Assembly: GCF_008039615.1 (NCBI RefSeq)
Contig: NZ_VDUZ01000062.1
Location: forward strand, 1 to 51,060
Origin: Vineibacter terrae
GTDB taxonomy: Bacteria; Pseudomonadota; Alphaproteobacteria; Reyranellales; Reyranellaceae
Length of the DNA: 51,060 bases
Reading direction: 5' to 3'
Each line of letters starts with the position of its first letter. The first letter of the stretch is position 1. Under the pieces are notes generated by a model that made no database searches, was not told the origin of the DNA, and was given only the letters and a program-made list of their open reading frames with translations. Of the stretch, positions 26,313 to 33,725 are shown one piece after another. The position numbers and the translations under genes were made by a program.

Positions 26313-27575
26313 ATGGTACAGCTTACCGCCGAGGAGCAGGCGCTGCGTGACGGTCGCGAGGGACCTGCAGCGGCGCTGGCACTGCGGATTGTGGCCGAGG
26401 CTGCCCGCATGCTGGGCGCCGAGCGCCTGGTGCCGATCGAGTCGGCGCATATCGACGGCTGCCTGTACCATGGCGATTCCGGCACGCTGTTCGCAGAGCG
26501 GCTCGTCGCCGGCGACGGCCGGGTACGGGTGCCGACGACGCTCAATGTCGGCGCGCTGGACCTGCTGCATCCCGAACGGGCGCGCCTGGAGGCCCACCAG
26601 GCCGCCATGGCCCGGCGCATGATGGACGCCTACATGGATCTCGGCTGCCGGCCGACCTGGACCTGCGCGCCCTACCAGGCCGGCCACCGGCCGGCGCCGG
26701 GCACGCATGTCGCCTGGGGCGAAAGCAATGCCGTCGCCTTCTGCAATTCGGTGTTGGGCGCCCGCAGCGAACGCTACGGCGACTATCTCGACATCTGCGC
26801 CGCGCTGGCGGGACGCGCGCCCGACACCGGCCTGCACCGCGACGAGAACCGCCGCGCCACGCTGCTGATCGACACGGGCGGCCTCGATCCGCGCCTGATG
26901 GCGGAGGATGCGTTCTATCCCGTGCTCGGCGCCTGGCTGGGCGCCACCGCCGGCGCCACGATCGCCGCCATCGACGGCCTGCCCGCCGGGCTGTCCGACG
27001 ACCGGCTGAAGGCGCTGTGCGCCGCCGCGGCCACGACCGGCGCCGTCGGCCTGTTCCACATCATCGGCACCACGCCCGAGGCGCCCGACATCGCGACCGC
27101 CTTCGGCGGCGCGCCGCCGGCCGGGACGATCCGGCTGACCGGCGCGATGCTGCACGCCGCGCGCGACCGGCTGTCGACGGCCGAGCCGGCGCGCGGCGCT
27201 GCGATCGATGCCATCGCCATCGGCAGCCCGCATCTGTCGGTCGACGAGTTCTGGCGGCTGCTGCGGCTGCTGGACGGACGGCGCAGCCGGCTGCCGTTCT
27301 ATGCCTGCACCGGCCGGCACACCATCGACAAGCTGGAAGAGTTCGGCCTGATGGACGAGGTCAAGGCCGCCAACGTCACGGTGGTCGCCGACACCTGCGT
27401 GGTGGTGACGCCCATCCTGCCGCCGGGCGGCGGCGTGCTGCTGACGAACTCCGGCAAGTTCGCTCACTACAGTCGCCCCAACACGGGCTACGACGTCGTC
27501 TACGGCTCGCTGTCGGACGTCGTCGAGACGGCGGTGGCCGGCCGCCTGGTGCGCGACGAGGCGCTGTGGCGATGA
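26313..27575 (+). CDS. Aconitase X catalytic (large) subunit
   Basis: 420-residue AcnX large subunit (formerly DUF521), a dehydratase of the aconitase superfamily with an iron-sulfur or mononuclear iron site. Family motifs are clear: LVPIESAHIDGCLYHGDSG, VRVPTTLNVGALDLLHP, TCAPYQAG, WGESNAVAFCNSVLGAR and VVTPILPPGGGVLLTNSGKF. The Cys residues in CAPYQ, FCNSV and ADTCVVV are candidate metal ligands. Known members dehydrate cis-3-hydroxy-L-proline (bacteria) or mevalonate 5-phosphate (archaea). Its stop overlaps the small-subunit start by four bases. The ATG at 26313 has a weak GAGG site. There is no proline-racemase or imine-reductase gene nearby, so the substrate may differ from hydroxyproline. 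Confidence 0.92.
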   Translation: MVQLTAEEQALRDGREGPAAALALRIVAEAARMLGAERLVPIESAHIDGCLYHGDSGTLFAERLVAGDGRVRVPTTLNVGALDLLHPERARLEAHQAAMARRMMDAYMDLGCRPTWTCAPYQAGHRPAPGTHVAWGESNAVAFCNSVLGARSERYGDYLDICAALAGRAPDTGLHRDENRRATLLIDTGGLDPRLMAEDAFYPVLGAWLGATAGATIAAIDGLPAGLSDDRLKALCAAAATTGAVGLFHIIGTTPEAPDIATAFGGAPPAGTIRLTGAMLHAARDRLSTAEPARGAAIDAIAIGSPHLSVDEFWRLLRLLDGRRSRLPFYACTGRHTIDKLEEFGLMDEVKAANVTVVADTCVVVTPILPPGGGVLLTNSGKFAHYSRPNTGYDVVYGSLSDVVETAVAGRLVRDEALWR

Positions 27576-28006
27576 GCGGCAGCCGGGTCCTGGCCTTCCC
27601 CGTCGCGCGCGCCGATGTGGTGCAGCGCGGCGCCGCGGCGGGGCGCGCGCTGAAGATCGATACCCTGAGCTTCTGGGGCGGCGTCGACCCGGCCACCGGC
27701 CGGCTGAGCGACCCCGCCACCGCCCATCATGGCGAAGCCCTGGCCGGCCGTGTGCTGCTGGTGGCCGAGCCGCGCGGATCCTCGTCGTCCAGCGCCGTGA
27801 TGCTGGAGCTGCTGCGCACCGGCCGCGCGCCCGCCGCCGTGGTGCTGGGCCGCATCGATGCCATCCTCGGGCTGGGCATTGTCGTTGCCCGCGAGATGAG
27901 CTGGCCGACGATCCCGCTGTACCGCCTGCCCGCCGACGCGCAGGCCAGGATCCCGGACGGCGCCGCGCTGCGCATCAACGCCGACGGCGTGATACGGCTG
28001 GCGTGA
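27572..28006 (+). CDS. Aconitase X small (swivel) subunit
   Basis: 144-residue AcnX swivel domain (formerly DUF126). EPRGSSSSSAVMLELLR carries the serine-rich loop that positions the substrate, and LGIVVAREMSWPTIPLYRLP is typical of the C-terminal half. It overlaps the large-subunit stop (ATGA), giving fixed stoichiometry by translational coupling. Two-subunit AcnX is the bacterial type IIa-like form; in many other bacteria the two parts are fused. A perfect 26-base palindrome five bases after the stop probably ends the transcript. Confidence 0.92.
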   Translation: MSGSRVLAFPVARADVVQRGAAAGRALKIDTLSFWGGVDPATGRLSDPATAHHGEALAGRVLLVAEPRGSSSSSAVMLELLRTGRAPAAVVLGRIDAILGLGIVVAREMSWPTIPLYRLPADAQARIPDGAALRINADGVIRLA

Positions 28007-28010
28007 TTGC

Positions 28011-28036
28011 TCCCTCTCCCGCATGCGGGAGAGGGA
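28011..28036. terminator. Perfect 26-base palindrome ending the aconitase X operon
   Basis: Arms TCCCTCTCCCGCA / TGCGGGAGAGGGA with no loop. It is the left end of the composite repeat 28011-28165, which fills the gap between convergent genes. Confidence 0.6.
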
Positions 28037-28165
28037 GGGGCCCGTCGCGCGCAGCGCGATGGGAGGGTGAGGGGCACAAGTCGAGGTGATCGGCGTCGAG
28101 TCCGGACGCCCTCATCCGGCCGCCGCGTCGCGGCGGCCACCTTCTCCCGCAAGCGGGAGAAGGAA
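28011..28165. repeat. CTCTCCCGC/GCGGGAGAG composite palindromic repeat
   Basis: Begins with the palindrome at 28011-28036, then CGTCGCGCGCAGCGCGATGG, and ends with CTTCTCCCGC / GCGGGAGAAG (28141-28162). Related sequence occurs at 30757-30960. It occupies the convergent gap exactly, from the AcnX stop to the RidA stop. Confidence 0.8.
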
Positions 28166-28666
28166 TCACGGCCGCACGGCGGTCACCTCGATCTCGACCA
28201 GCCAGCCGGGATTGACCAGGCCGGCGACCTGCATCACCGAGCGCGCCGGCAGGTTGGGCTGCTCGGCGGTGCCGAAGAACTGCTTGTAGCCGTCCATGAA
28301 GCCGGCGAAGTCCATGCCGCCCTTGGCCGGATCGCCGACCAGGAACACCTGCATCTTCACGACGTCGCGCATCGACAGGCCAAGCCGCTTCAGCGTCCCT
28401 TCGATGGCCTTCAGCACGCCGACCGTCTGGGTCCTGGTGTCGCCATAGGCGGCGACCGTGTTGCGGGCCGCCTTGTCGTCGGCCACCGGCGGCACCGCGC
28501 CGCTGACATAGACCGTGGTCTTGCCGGCCGGCACCTCGACAGCGAGCGCGATCGGAAAATCCGAGCTCGGGATCTTGTGCCGCGTGATGTCCTGCGCGAC
28601 GGCGGGCAGCGCGCCGCACAGCATGGCGGCGACGACGGCGGTCCTGGCGAACGGGGCGATGGTCAT
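28166..28666 (-). CDS. Exported RidA family protein
   Basis: 166 residues: a cleavable signal peptide (FARTAVVAAMLCGALPAVAQ) followed by a RidA/YjgF domain. RidA proteins hydrolyse reactive enamines and imines to ketones plus ammonia. Most are cytoplasmic and about 130 residues; this one is longer because of its export signal. SMRDVVKMQVFLVGDP and PARSVMQVAGLVNPGWLVEI match the RidA fold; the final conserved region reads VEIEVTAVRP. It is the last gene of an operon with a cytochrome c (24 bases upstream) and an amine oxidoreductase. That context suggests that it clears the imine made by the oxidoreductase in the periplasm. Confidence 0.92.
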   Translation of the reverse strand: MTIAPFARTAVVAAMLCGALPAVAQDITRHKIPSSDFPIALAVEVPAGKTTVYVSGAVPPVADDKAARNTVAAYGDTRTQTVGVLKAIEGTLKRLGLSMRDVVKMQVFLVGDPAKGGMDFAGFMDGYKQFFGTAEQPNLPARSVMQVAGLVNPGWLVEIEVTAVRP

Positions 28667-28690
28667 GTCTGTCCTCGCAGGAGGTGAGCG

Positions 28691-29089
28691 CTATCGCACC
28701 GCCTTTACATCGTCGGGCGATACCTTGTCCTGGTAGTCGTTGCCCAAATGGCTGCGCACGTAGTTGACGACGGCGGCAACCTGCTCGTCGTCGAGGTACG
28801 GGCCGAAGGGCGGCATGCCCCGCAGGCCGTTGAGGACGACAAAGACCGGATAGCCGCTGGCTTCCAGCTTCTCGTTGCGCGCCAGCGCCGGGTACTTGCC
28901 GGCGCCGGTGGCGCCCTGCCCCTCAGGCATATGGCAGCCCTGGCAGATGCTGCGGAACAGCACCTCGCCATCCTTTGGCAGGAAGCGCTGGTTGCTGGCG
29001 AAGGTGCCGTCGGACGGCTGGGCCATGGCGTCCGATGCCAGGACGAGCGCCAGCAGCGCCGAGGATACCGGTGGAACGACGCGCGGCAT
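28691..29089 (-). CDS. Exported monohaem cytochrome c
   Basis: 132 residues with a signal peptide (SSALLALVLASDAMAQ) and one haem site, CQGCH at 49-53. The sixth ligand is probably the Met in LRGMPPFGPYLDDEQVAAVV, a class I cytochrome c arrangement. It lies between the amine oxidoreductase (10-base gap) and RidA genes on the same strand. In the nicotine oxidoreductase NicA2 system a dedicated cytochrome c, CycN, takes the electrons from the flavin enzyme. By analogy this protein is the likely electron acceptor and would pass electrons to the respiratory chain. Confidence 0.92.
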   Translation of the reverse strand: MPRVVPPVSSALLALVLASDAMAQPSDGTFASNQRFLPKDGEVLFRSICQGCHMPEGQGATGAGKYPALARNEKLEASGYPVFVVLNGLRGMPPFGPYLDDEQVAAVVNYVRSHLGNDYQDKVSPDDVKAVR

Positions 29090-29099
29090 GGTGGGTCTC

Positions 29100-30701
29100 C
29101 TACCGGCTTGCCATCACGCGCTGGTGCAGGCGCGTGACCGTGTCGATGGCGGACAGCACGGCGCCCTCCTGCCAGGCCGGCAGGTAGGAGGCGTGCTCGC
29201 CGGCAAGCGCGATGCGGCCATCGATCTGGCACAGGTTCTGGTAGTGGATCTTGCGCGCCGCATCGCTCCACTGCCCGTAGCAGCCGAGCGTGCCCGGCAC
29301 GCGGTGCCACGCCACGGCCATGCCGCTGTCGAACTCGTCGCGGTATTGCGGGTGGATCTGCGCACCCCACTCGACCGCCTTCCTGACCCGCTCGGCCGGC
29401 GGCAGCGCGGTGAACTCGTAGGCGAAGGGCGCGTCGAAGACATAGGCGCCCAGCACCACGGCCTTGCCGCGATCGCCGTAGCCGTGGTTGGGATAGCCGA
29501 TCAGCCCGATCGGCAGGTCGGTGTAGCTGATGCCGCCGTAGATCGCGTCGTCCTGCTCCCAGAAGCGGCGCTTGAACTGCAGGCCGATCTTGATCGCGGA
29601 GCCATAGGGCACGGCGCTGATGGCATCGGCCATCGCGGCGCCGACATTGATCTCCATCTGGCTGAGGATCGACAGCGGGATGGTGCAGATGCACCACTGC
29701 GCGCTCGCGGTCCGCGGGTTGTCGCCCGTCCTGCTGTCCCGGTAGCGGACGGTGACCTGCCCGTCATCCTGTCGGATCGAGGTGACCTTGGCGTTGAGCT
29801 GGATGACGTCGTCGCCCACCGCGCGGGCGAAGGCCTTGGCGATCATGTCCATGCCGCCGACCGGCTGGAGCAAGGTGGTGTGGAACTCGTAGAGATTGCC
29901 GGTCGCCAGATAGCGCCACAGGCCCGATTTCAGGAGGTCGCCCAGCCCGACGGGCTGCGACACCTCCGGCTCCGCCGACAGTCCGCCGCCCGGGTCGCGG
30001 GCATAGCCGCGCCGGTCGCTGGTGCGCAGGCTGGCCCGGTAGGTGAAGTTCTGGTTCAGCGCGCCCCAGCGACGCAGCGCCTCCAGCAGGATCTCCTTGT
30101 CCTCGCGCGAGACCATGTCGTCGAGCTTGTCCTGGCTGACGGCCTTGCCGAGCAGCTCGGCGACATGGCCGTGGAAGTCGGACAGCACATGGCGCAGGCG
30201 CTGCTTCTGGCCGCCGAAGGCGCGCTGGCCGTGCAGCCAGGCGTTGTAGTTCACCTGCACGAAAGGCTCGAGCGCCACGCCCAGGCGATGGCAGTAGTCG
30301 AGAAGCGCGTAATGGTGATAGGGGATCCGCCACGGACCGGGATTGAGGTAGAGGTCCTTGTCGAAGTCGCAGCGCTGCTCGGCGCCGCCCAGCTCGGTGT
30401 AGCGGTCGCCGCCGCGCAGGCTCCAGCAGCGGCCGCCGATGCGGTCGGCATACTCCAGCACCTGGACCTTGTAGCCTGCCTTGCGCAGCTCCAGCGCCGC
30501 GGTCAGGCCGGCCAGGCCGGCGCCCAGGATAAGCACCGATGCGCCTCTGGGATCGCCGTCGAGCTTGAGCGGCCCCTTGTGCGGCGAGTCGGCCGCGAAG
30601 CCCAGGCTCGCCATCGCCTGGTACATCACGGCGCTGCCGGCCAGCGTGCCGATCAGGGTCAGCAGGTCGCGCCGGCTGACCGGTGGTTCCGTGTCGCTCA
30701 T
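29100..30701 (-). CDS. Tat-exported flavin amine oxidase family protein (probably a dehydrogenase)
   Basis: 533-residue FAD-dependent amine oxidase family protein. The N-terminus SRRDLLTLIGTLAGSAVMYQ is a twin-arginine signal (RR at 10-11), so the folded, FAD-loaded enzyme is exported. The dinucleotide fold is VLILGAGLAGLTAALELRKA (GxGxxG at 60-65), followed by YADRIGGRCWSLRGGD and, at the end, GRIALAGEHASYLPAWQEGA. GGGGAG eight bases before the ATG at 30701 fixes the start. The cytochrome c and RidA genes follow in the same operon, suggesting amine oxidation to an imine with cytochrome c rather than oxygen as acceptor. The amine is unknown. Confidence 0.92.
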   Translation of the reverse strand: MSDTEPPVSRRDLLTLIGTLAGSAVMYQAMASLGFAADSPHKGPLKLDGDPRGASVLILGAGLAGLTAALELRKAGYKVQVLEYADRIGGRCWSLRGGDRYTELGGAEQRCDFDKDLYLNPGPWRIPYHHYALLDYCHRLGVALEPFVQVNYNAWLHGQRAFGGQKQRLRHVLSDFHGHVAELLGKAVSQDKLDDMVSREDKEILLEALRRWGALNQNFTYRASLRTSDRRGYARDPGGGLSAEPEVSQPVGLGDLLKSGLWRYLATGNLYEFHTTLLQPVGGMDMIAKAFARAVGDDVIQLNAKVTSIRQDDGQVTVRYRDSRTGDNPRTASAQWCICTIPLSILSQMEINVGAAMADAISAVPYGSAIKIGLQFKRRFWEQDDAIYGGISYTDLPIGLIGYPNHGYGDRGKAVVLGAYVFDAPFAYEFTALPPAERVRKAVEWGAQIHPQYRDEFDSGMAVAWHRVPGTLGCYGQWSDAARKIHYQNLCQIDGRIALAGEHASYLPAWQEGAVLSAIDTVTRLHQRVMASR

Positions 30702-30756
30702 CGTGTCGCTCCCCTCTTCCTCCCCGTCTAGCCGAGGGCTATCGCATATGCTGCCG

Positions 30757-30960
30757 TTCACCCCTCGCCCCGCGGCAGCGGGGAGAGGGAGGGGCCCATC
30801 GCGAAGCGATGGGACGGTGAGGGGTACGAGCGATCAGTCCCTGTTTTTGCCGCATGGCTTGATCGTTCCCACCCCTCACCTTCCCATGCCTTCGGCATGG
30901 GCCCCTTCCTCTCCCCGCTCTCGCGGGGCGAGGAGACATGCATCGCCCTGCCATCTAGCC
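30757..30960. repeat. CCCTC/GAGGG composite palindromic repeat
   Basis: Inverted segments such as CCCATCGCGAAGCGATGGG (30796-30814) and CCCATGCCTTCGGCATGGG (30884-30902), flanked by CACCCCTC...GAGGGGT arms and CCCGC/GCGGGG ends. Same broad class as 28011-28165 and 34516-34650. It lies between the amine oxidoreductase start and the aldolase stop. Confidence 0.75.
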
Positions 30961-30980
30961 GGAGGGGGCCGGTTCGGGTG

Positions 30981-31766
30981 TCAGTGCCGCCAGTGCGGAT
31001 CGGTCTTGTCGAGCTTGCGCAGCAGGGCGGCGAACTCGAGGTCGCCGATCCCGATTTTCGATTCGCGCTGCGAGAACGCATCCATGTCGGCGCCCGAGCG
31101 GCGTGCCGCCTGATCGTCGAGCACGCGCAGGCGGCCGGCGGCGGCGGCATCGATCTGGATCTGGCAGGCGCGCTCCAGGCGCCACAGGCGCAGGAACGCC
31201 TCGGGCACGCTGCTGCCGGTCACCAGCAGGCCGTGGTTGCGCAGCAGCATCGCCTGGTTGTCGCCGAGATCGGCCTGCAGCCGCGACCGCTCGTCGAGAT
31301 CGAGGCTGGGTCCTTCGTAGTCGTGGCTGGACAGACGGCCGGTGAAGCCGGTCGACACCATCGAGATCGGCAGCAATCCCTCCTCCAGCGCGCAGACGGC
31401 CATGCCGGCGCGCGTGTGGGTGTGCATCACCACCTTGTGGCGCGCGGCATTGGCCATGTGGATCGCCGAGTGGATCACGAAGCCGGCATGGTTCACGGGA
31501 TAGTTGGTCGGCTCGACGGCGGTGCCGTCGACATCGATCTTCACCAGGTTCGAGGCGGTGACCTCGTCATAGTTCAGGCCGTAGGGATTGATCAGGAAAT
31601 GCAGCTTGTCGCCCGGCACGCGCGCCGTGAGATGGCCGTAGATCAACTCGGTCCAGCCGAGCTGGTCGACCAGGCGGTAGGCGGCGGCAAGCTGCCGGCG
31701 CAGCACCCACTCGCCCTGCTCCGGCGGCAGGGCATAGACATCGATTCCGGTCAGCGGCAGGTCCAT
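30981..31766 (-). CDS. Class II aldolase/adducin family protein
   Basis: 261-residue class II aldolase/adducin domain protein, a zinc enzyme class that includes fuculose-phosphate and other aldolases and some decarboxylases. Zinc ligands appear in VMHTHTRAGMAV (His115, His117) and LLRNHGLLVTG (His178); the usual Glu/Asp position is occupied by the segment NHAGFVIHSAIHMAN. RLVDQLGWTELIYGHLTARV at the N-terminus fits the family. The start at 31766 has a G-rich binding site; the open frame runs up to 31865. Family members of this form often act on hydroxy-acid or ulosonate substrates, but the substrate is unknown. Confidence 0.9.
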   Translation of the reverse strand: MDLPLTGIDVYALPPEQGEWVLRRQLAAAYRLVDQLGWTELIYGHLTARVPGDKLHFLINPYGLNYDEVTASNLVKIDVDGTAVEPTNYPVNHAGFVIHSAIHMANAARHKVVMHTHTRAGMAVCALEEGLLPISMVSTGFTGRLSSHDYEGPSLDLDERSRLQADLGDNQAMLLRNHGLLVTGSSVPEAFLRLWRLERACQIQIDAAAAGRLRVLDDQAARRSGADMDAFSQRESKIGIGDLEFAALLRKLDKTDPHWRH

Positions 31767-31954
31767 CGAATCCCCCCAGCGCCAGCATGTCCGGCGTGAT
31801 CGTACGCCCAACCCGAGCACCCGTACATGGGCTGGGCAGGCCAGGACGGTCCTCTGGGACTTCAAGATGCTGCGGTTTGATGGTATAAAGACCCCACGTC
31901 ATGGTGGTCTACAACAATGCCGGCCGACCGGCTTCCGAGATGAGTCCCGCCCCG

Positions 31955-32866
31955 ATGCATCGACGCTCCTTCATGCTTTCGTCGCTGGCGACGGCCGGCA
32001 GCCTGCTGCCCGGCATGGCCGCCGCGGTGCCCGCGCCGCCCGCCAAGGGCTGGGGCTACGACTCCTATCTCGCGGCAATGAAGGCCTGCGACCGGCCCAC
32101 GACGCTGACCCGCGAGCAGTTCGATGTGGTGCGCGGCCGGCGCAGGGGCGCGCTGGCCACGATCGAGAGCGTGCTCAAGGCGCATTTCGGCGAGGCCGAC
32201 CCCAACGTGCTGCGCGCCTTCGACGAGGTGCCGCGCGAGTTCTACCACTACGATTTCGCGGCCCGCTCGGCCTTCGCCACCGTCGCCTACGAGCAGACGT
32301 CCAAGCCCTGGCGCATCGGCTTCGGCTCGGCGCTGTCGGATTATCGCGGCCAGGCCTACATGACGCAGCTGTGCAAGCCGACGGCCGACAGCGTGGCGCT
32401 GGAGGTCGGCACCGGCTCGGGCTTCCAGATCTCGGTGCTATCGCGCATCGTGAAGAAGGCCTGCTCGATCGAGATCGTCGAGCCGCTGGGCAAGGAGGTC
32501 GGCCGCATCTTCGCGCCGCTGGGCTACGACAATGTGCAGACCCGCATCGGCGACGGCTTCTTCGGCTGGCCGGAGGAGACCGGCGGCTTCGACCTGATCA
32601 TGGTGACCTGCGCCGCCCAGTTCGTGCCGCCGCCGCTGCTGGCCCAGCTCAAGCCTGGCGGGCGCATGGTCATCCCGATGGGCCAGCCCTTCAAGCGCGA
32701 GCAGTTCCTCTACGTCTTCACCAAGGACGAGGACGGCAAGGTCCACTCGCGCAAGGATGTCGGCGTCTATTTCGTGCCCATGACCGGCAAGATGATGGCC
32801 GACAAGAAGCCGGCCGCCGCCGACAAGCCCGCCACCGGCGGCGAGAAGCCGTCGGCGCCGCAGTAA
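31955..32866 (+). CDS. Exported protein-L-isoaspartate O-methyltransferase-like protein
   Basis: 303 residues from the ATG at 31955. The methyltransferase core has SAM motif I (VALEVGTGSGFQISVLSRIV), GDGFFGWPEETGGFDLIMVT and LLAQLKPGGRMVIPMG, the PIMT pattern, which methylates isoaspartyl residues for repair. Unusually, the N-terminus MHRRSFMLSSLATAGSLLPG is a Tat-like signal, which predicts a periplasmic location. The C-terminus is a Lys/Ala/Pro-rich tail (ADKKPAAADKPATGGEKPSA). In-frame ATGs also occur at 31901 and 31940; none has a clear binding site, and 31955 gives the cleanest signal peptide. Whether it is active outside the cytoplasm, where SAM is absent, is open. Confidence 0.82.
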   Translation: MHRRSFMLSSLATAGSLLPGMAAAVPAPPAKGWGYDSYLAAMKACDRPTTLTREQFDVVRGRRRGALATIESVLKAHFGEADPNVLRAFDEVPREFYHYDFAARSAFATVAYEQTSKPWRIGFGSALSDYRGQAYMTQLCKPTADSVALEVGTGSGFQISVLSRIVKKACSIEIVEPLGKEVGRIFAPLGYDNVQTRIGDGFFGWPEETGGFDLIMVTCAAQFVPPPLLAQLKPGGRMVIPMGQPFKREQFLYVFTKDEDGKVHSRKDVGVYFVPMTGKMMADKKPAAADKPATGGEKPSAPQ

Positions 32867-32880
32867 TAGCAGGACGTAGC

Positions 32881-32965
32881 CTTCATGGTGAGCCTGTCGA
32901 ACCATGAAGGCTACGCACGAACCGTGGTGCGCCCCGCTTCATGGTTCGACAAGCTCACCATGAAG
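32881..32965. repeat. REP-like inverted pair (copy 3), upstream of the GIY-YIG gene
   Basis: Inverted pair of 29-base hairpins as at 9483-9567; it ends 17 bases before the GIY-YIG start codon. Confidence 0.9.
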
Positions 32966-32982
32966 CTATCCTGAGATCTCCG

Positions 32983-33273
32983 ATGCCATTCTGGGTCTAC
33001 ATGGTGCGCTGCGCCGACGCGAGCTACTACGTCGGCGTTGCGCAGATTGACCTTGAGCAGCGCATCGCCGAGCACAACGCTGGAAAGTACGAGGGCTATA
33101 CCTACAAGCGACGTCCCGTCGAACTCGTCTGGTCGGAGGAGTTCCAGAGGGTGACGGACGCGATCGCCTCCGAGCGCCAGATCAAGAAGTGGTCACGCGC
33201 GAAGAAGGAAGCGCTGATCGCCGGTGACTGGGAAAGGCTCAAGCAGCTGGCGCGGTCCCGAAGCGCCCAATAG
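32983..33273 (+). CDS. GIY-YIG nuclease family protein, single domain (UPF0213-like)
   Basis: 96 residues, just one GIY-YIG nuclease domain. The signature is VYM (5-7, for GIY) and YVG (16-18, for YIG). Catalytic-site residues are present: Tyr6, Tyr16, Arg27 and His31 in EQRIAEH, and Glu64 in ASERQIKKW. Family enzymes cut DNA with one metal ion; single-domain members have been reported to be structure-selective or of unknown role. The frame is open through the upstream repeat from 32941, but MPFWVYMVRC at 32983 is the family start. The stop codon TAG (33271-33273) is formed by the first bases of the tandem repeat array. The gene is thus enclosed by REP-like elements on both sides, which suggests a link with their movement or upkeep. 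Confidence 0.93.
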   Translation: MPFWVYMVRCADASYYVGVAQIDLEQRIAEHNAGKYEGYTYKRRPVELVWSEEFQRVTDAIASERQIKKWSRAKKEALIAGDWERLKQLARSRSAQ

Positions 33274-33719
33274 CCTTCATGGTGAGCTTGTCGAACCATG
33301 AAGGCCTCGCACGGAACACCGGGCGTCGCTTCATGGTTCGACAGGCTCACCATGAAGCTGTTCTTGAGAGCGGCTGATACCCCTGCCCAATGGCCTTCAT
33401 GGTGAGCTCGTCGAACCACGAAGGCCTCGCACGGACCAACCGTGCGGCGCTTCATGGTTCGACAGGCTCACCATGAAGCTGTTCTTGAGAGCGGCTGATA
33501 CCCTGCCAAATGGCCTTCATGGTGAGCTCGTCGAACCACGAAGGCCTCGCACGGACCGACCGTGCGGCGCTTCATGGTTCGACAAGCTCACCATGAAGCT
33601 GTTCTTGAGAGCGGCTGATACCCTGCCCAATAGCCTTCATGGTGAGCTTGTCGAACCATGAAGGCCTCGCACGGAACACCGAGGGTCGCTTCATGGTTCG
33701 ACAGGCTCACCATGAAGCT
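33271..33719. repeat. Tandem array of four 120-bp units, each with a REP-like inverted pair
   Basis: Units begin at 33271, 33391, 33511 and 33631, exactly 120 bases apart; the last lacks the spacer tail. Each holds the inverted pair CTTCATGGTGAGC...ACCATGAAG and its reverse complement, then a spacer TTCTTGAGAGCGGCTGATAC and CCCAA. Units 1 and 4 resemble each other (TAGCC start, GAACACCG), as do 2 and 3 (TGGCC start, ACCGTGCGGC, and an A-C mismatch in the first stem). It fills the gap between the convergent GIY-YIG and rpsD genes. Confidence 0.97.
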
Positions 33720-33725
33720 ACAGGC

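Noticed and set aside
28875-30731. 618-codon plus-strand frame opposite cytochrome c and amine oxidoreductase
   Set aside because: It spans two well-supported minus-strand genes and has no domain pattern of its own.
33271-33719. CRISPR-like array
   Set aside because: Units are 120 bp tandem copies with near-identical spacers between hairpins, not short repeats with unique spacers, and there are no cas genes.
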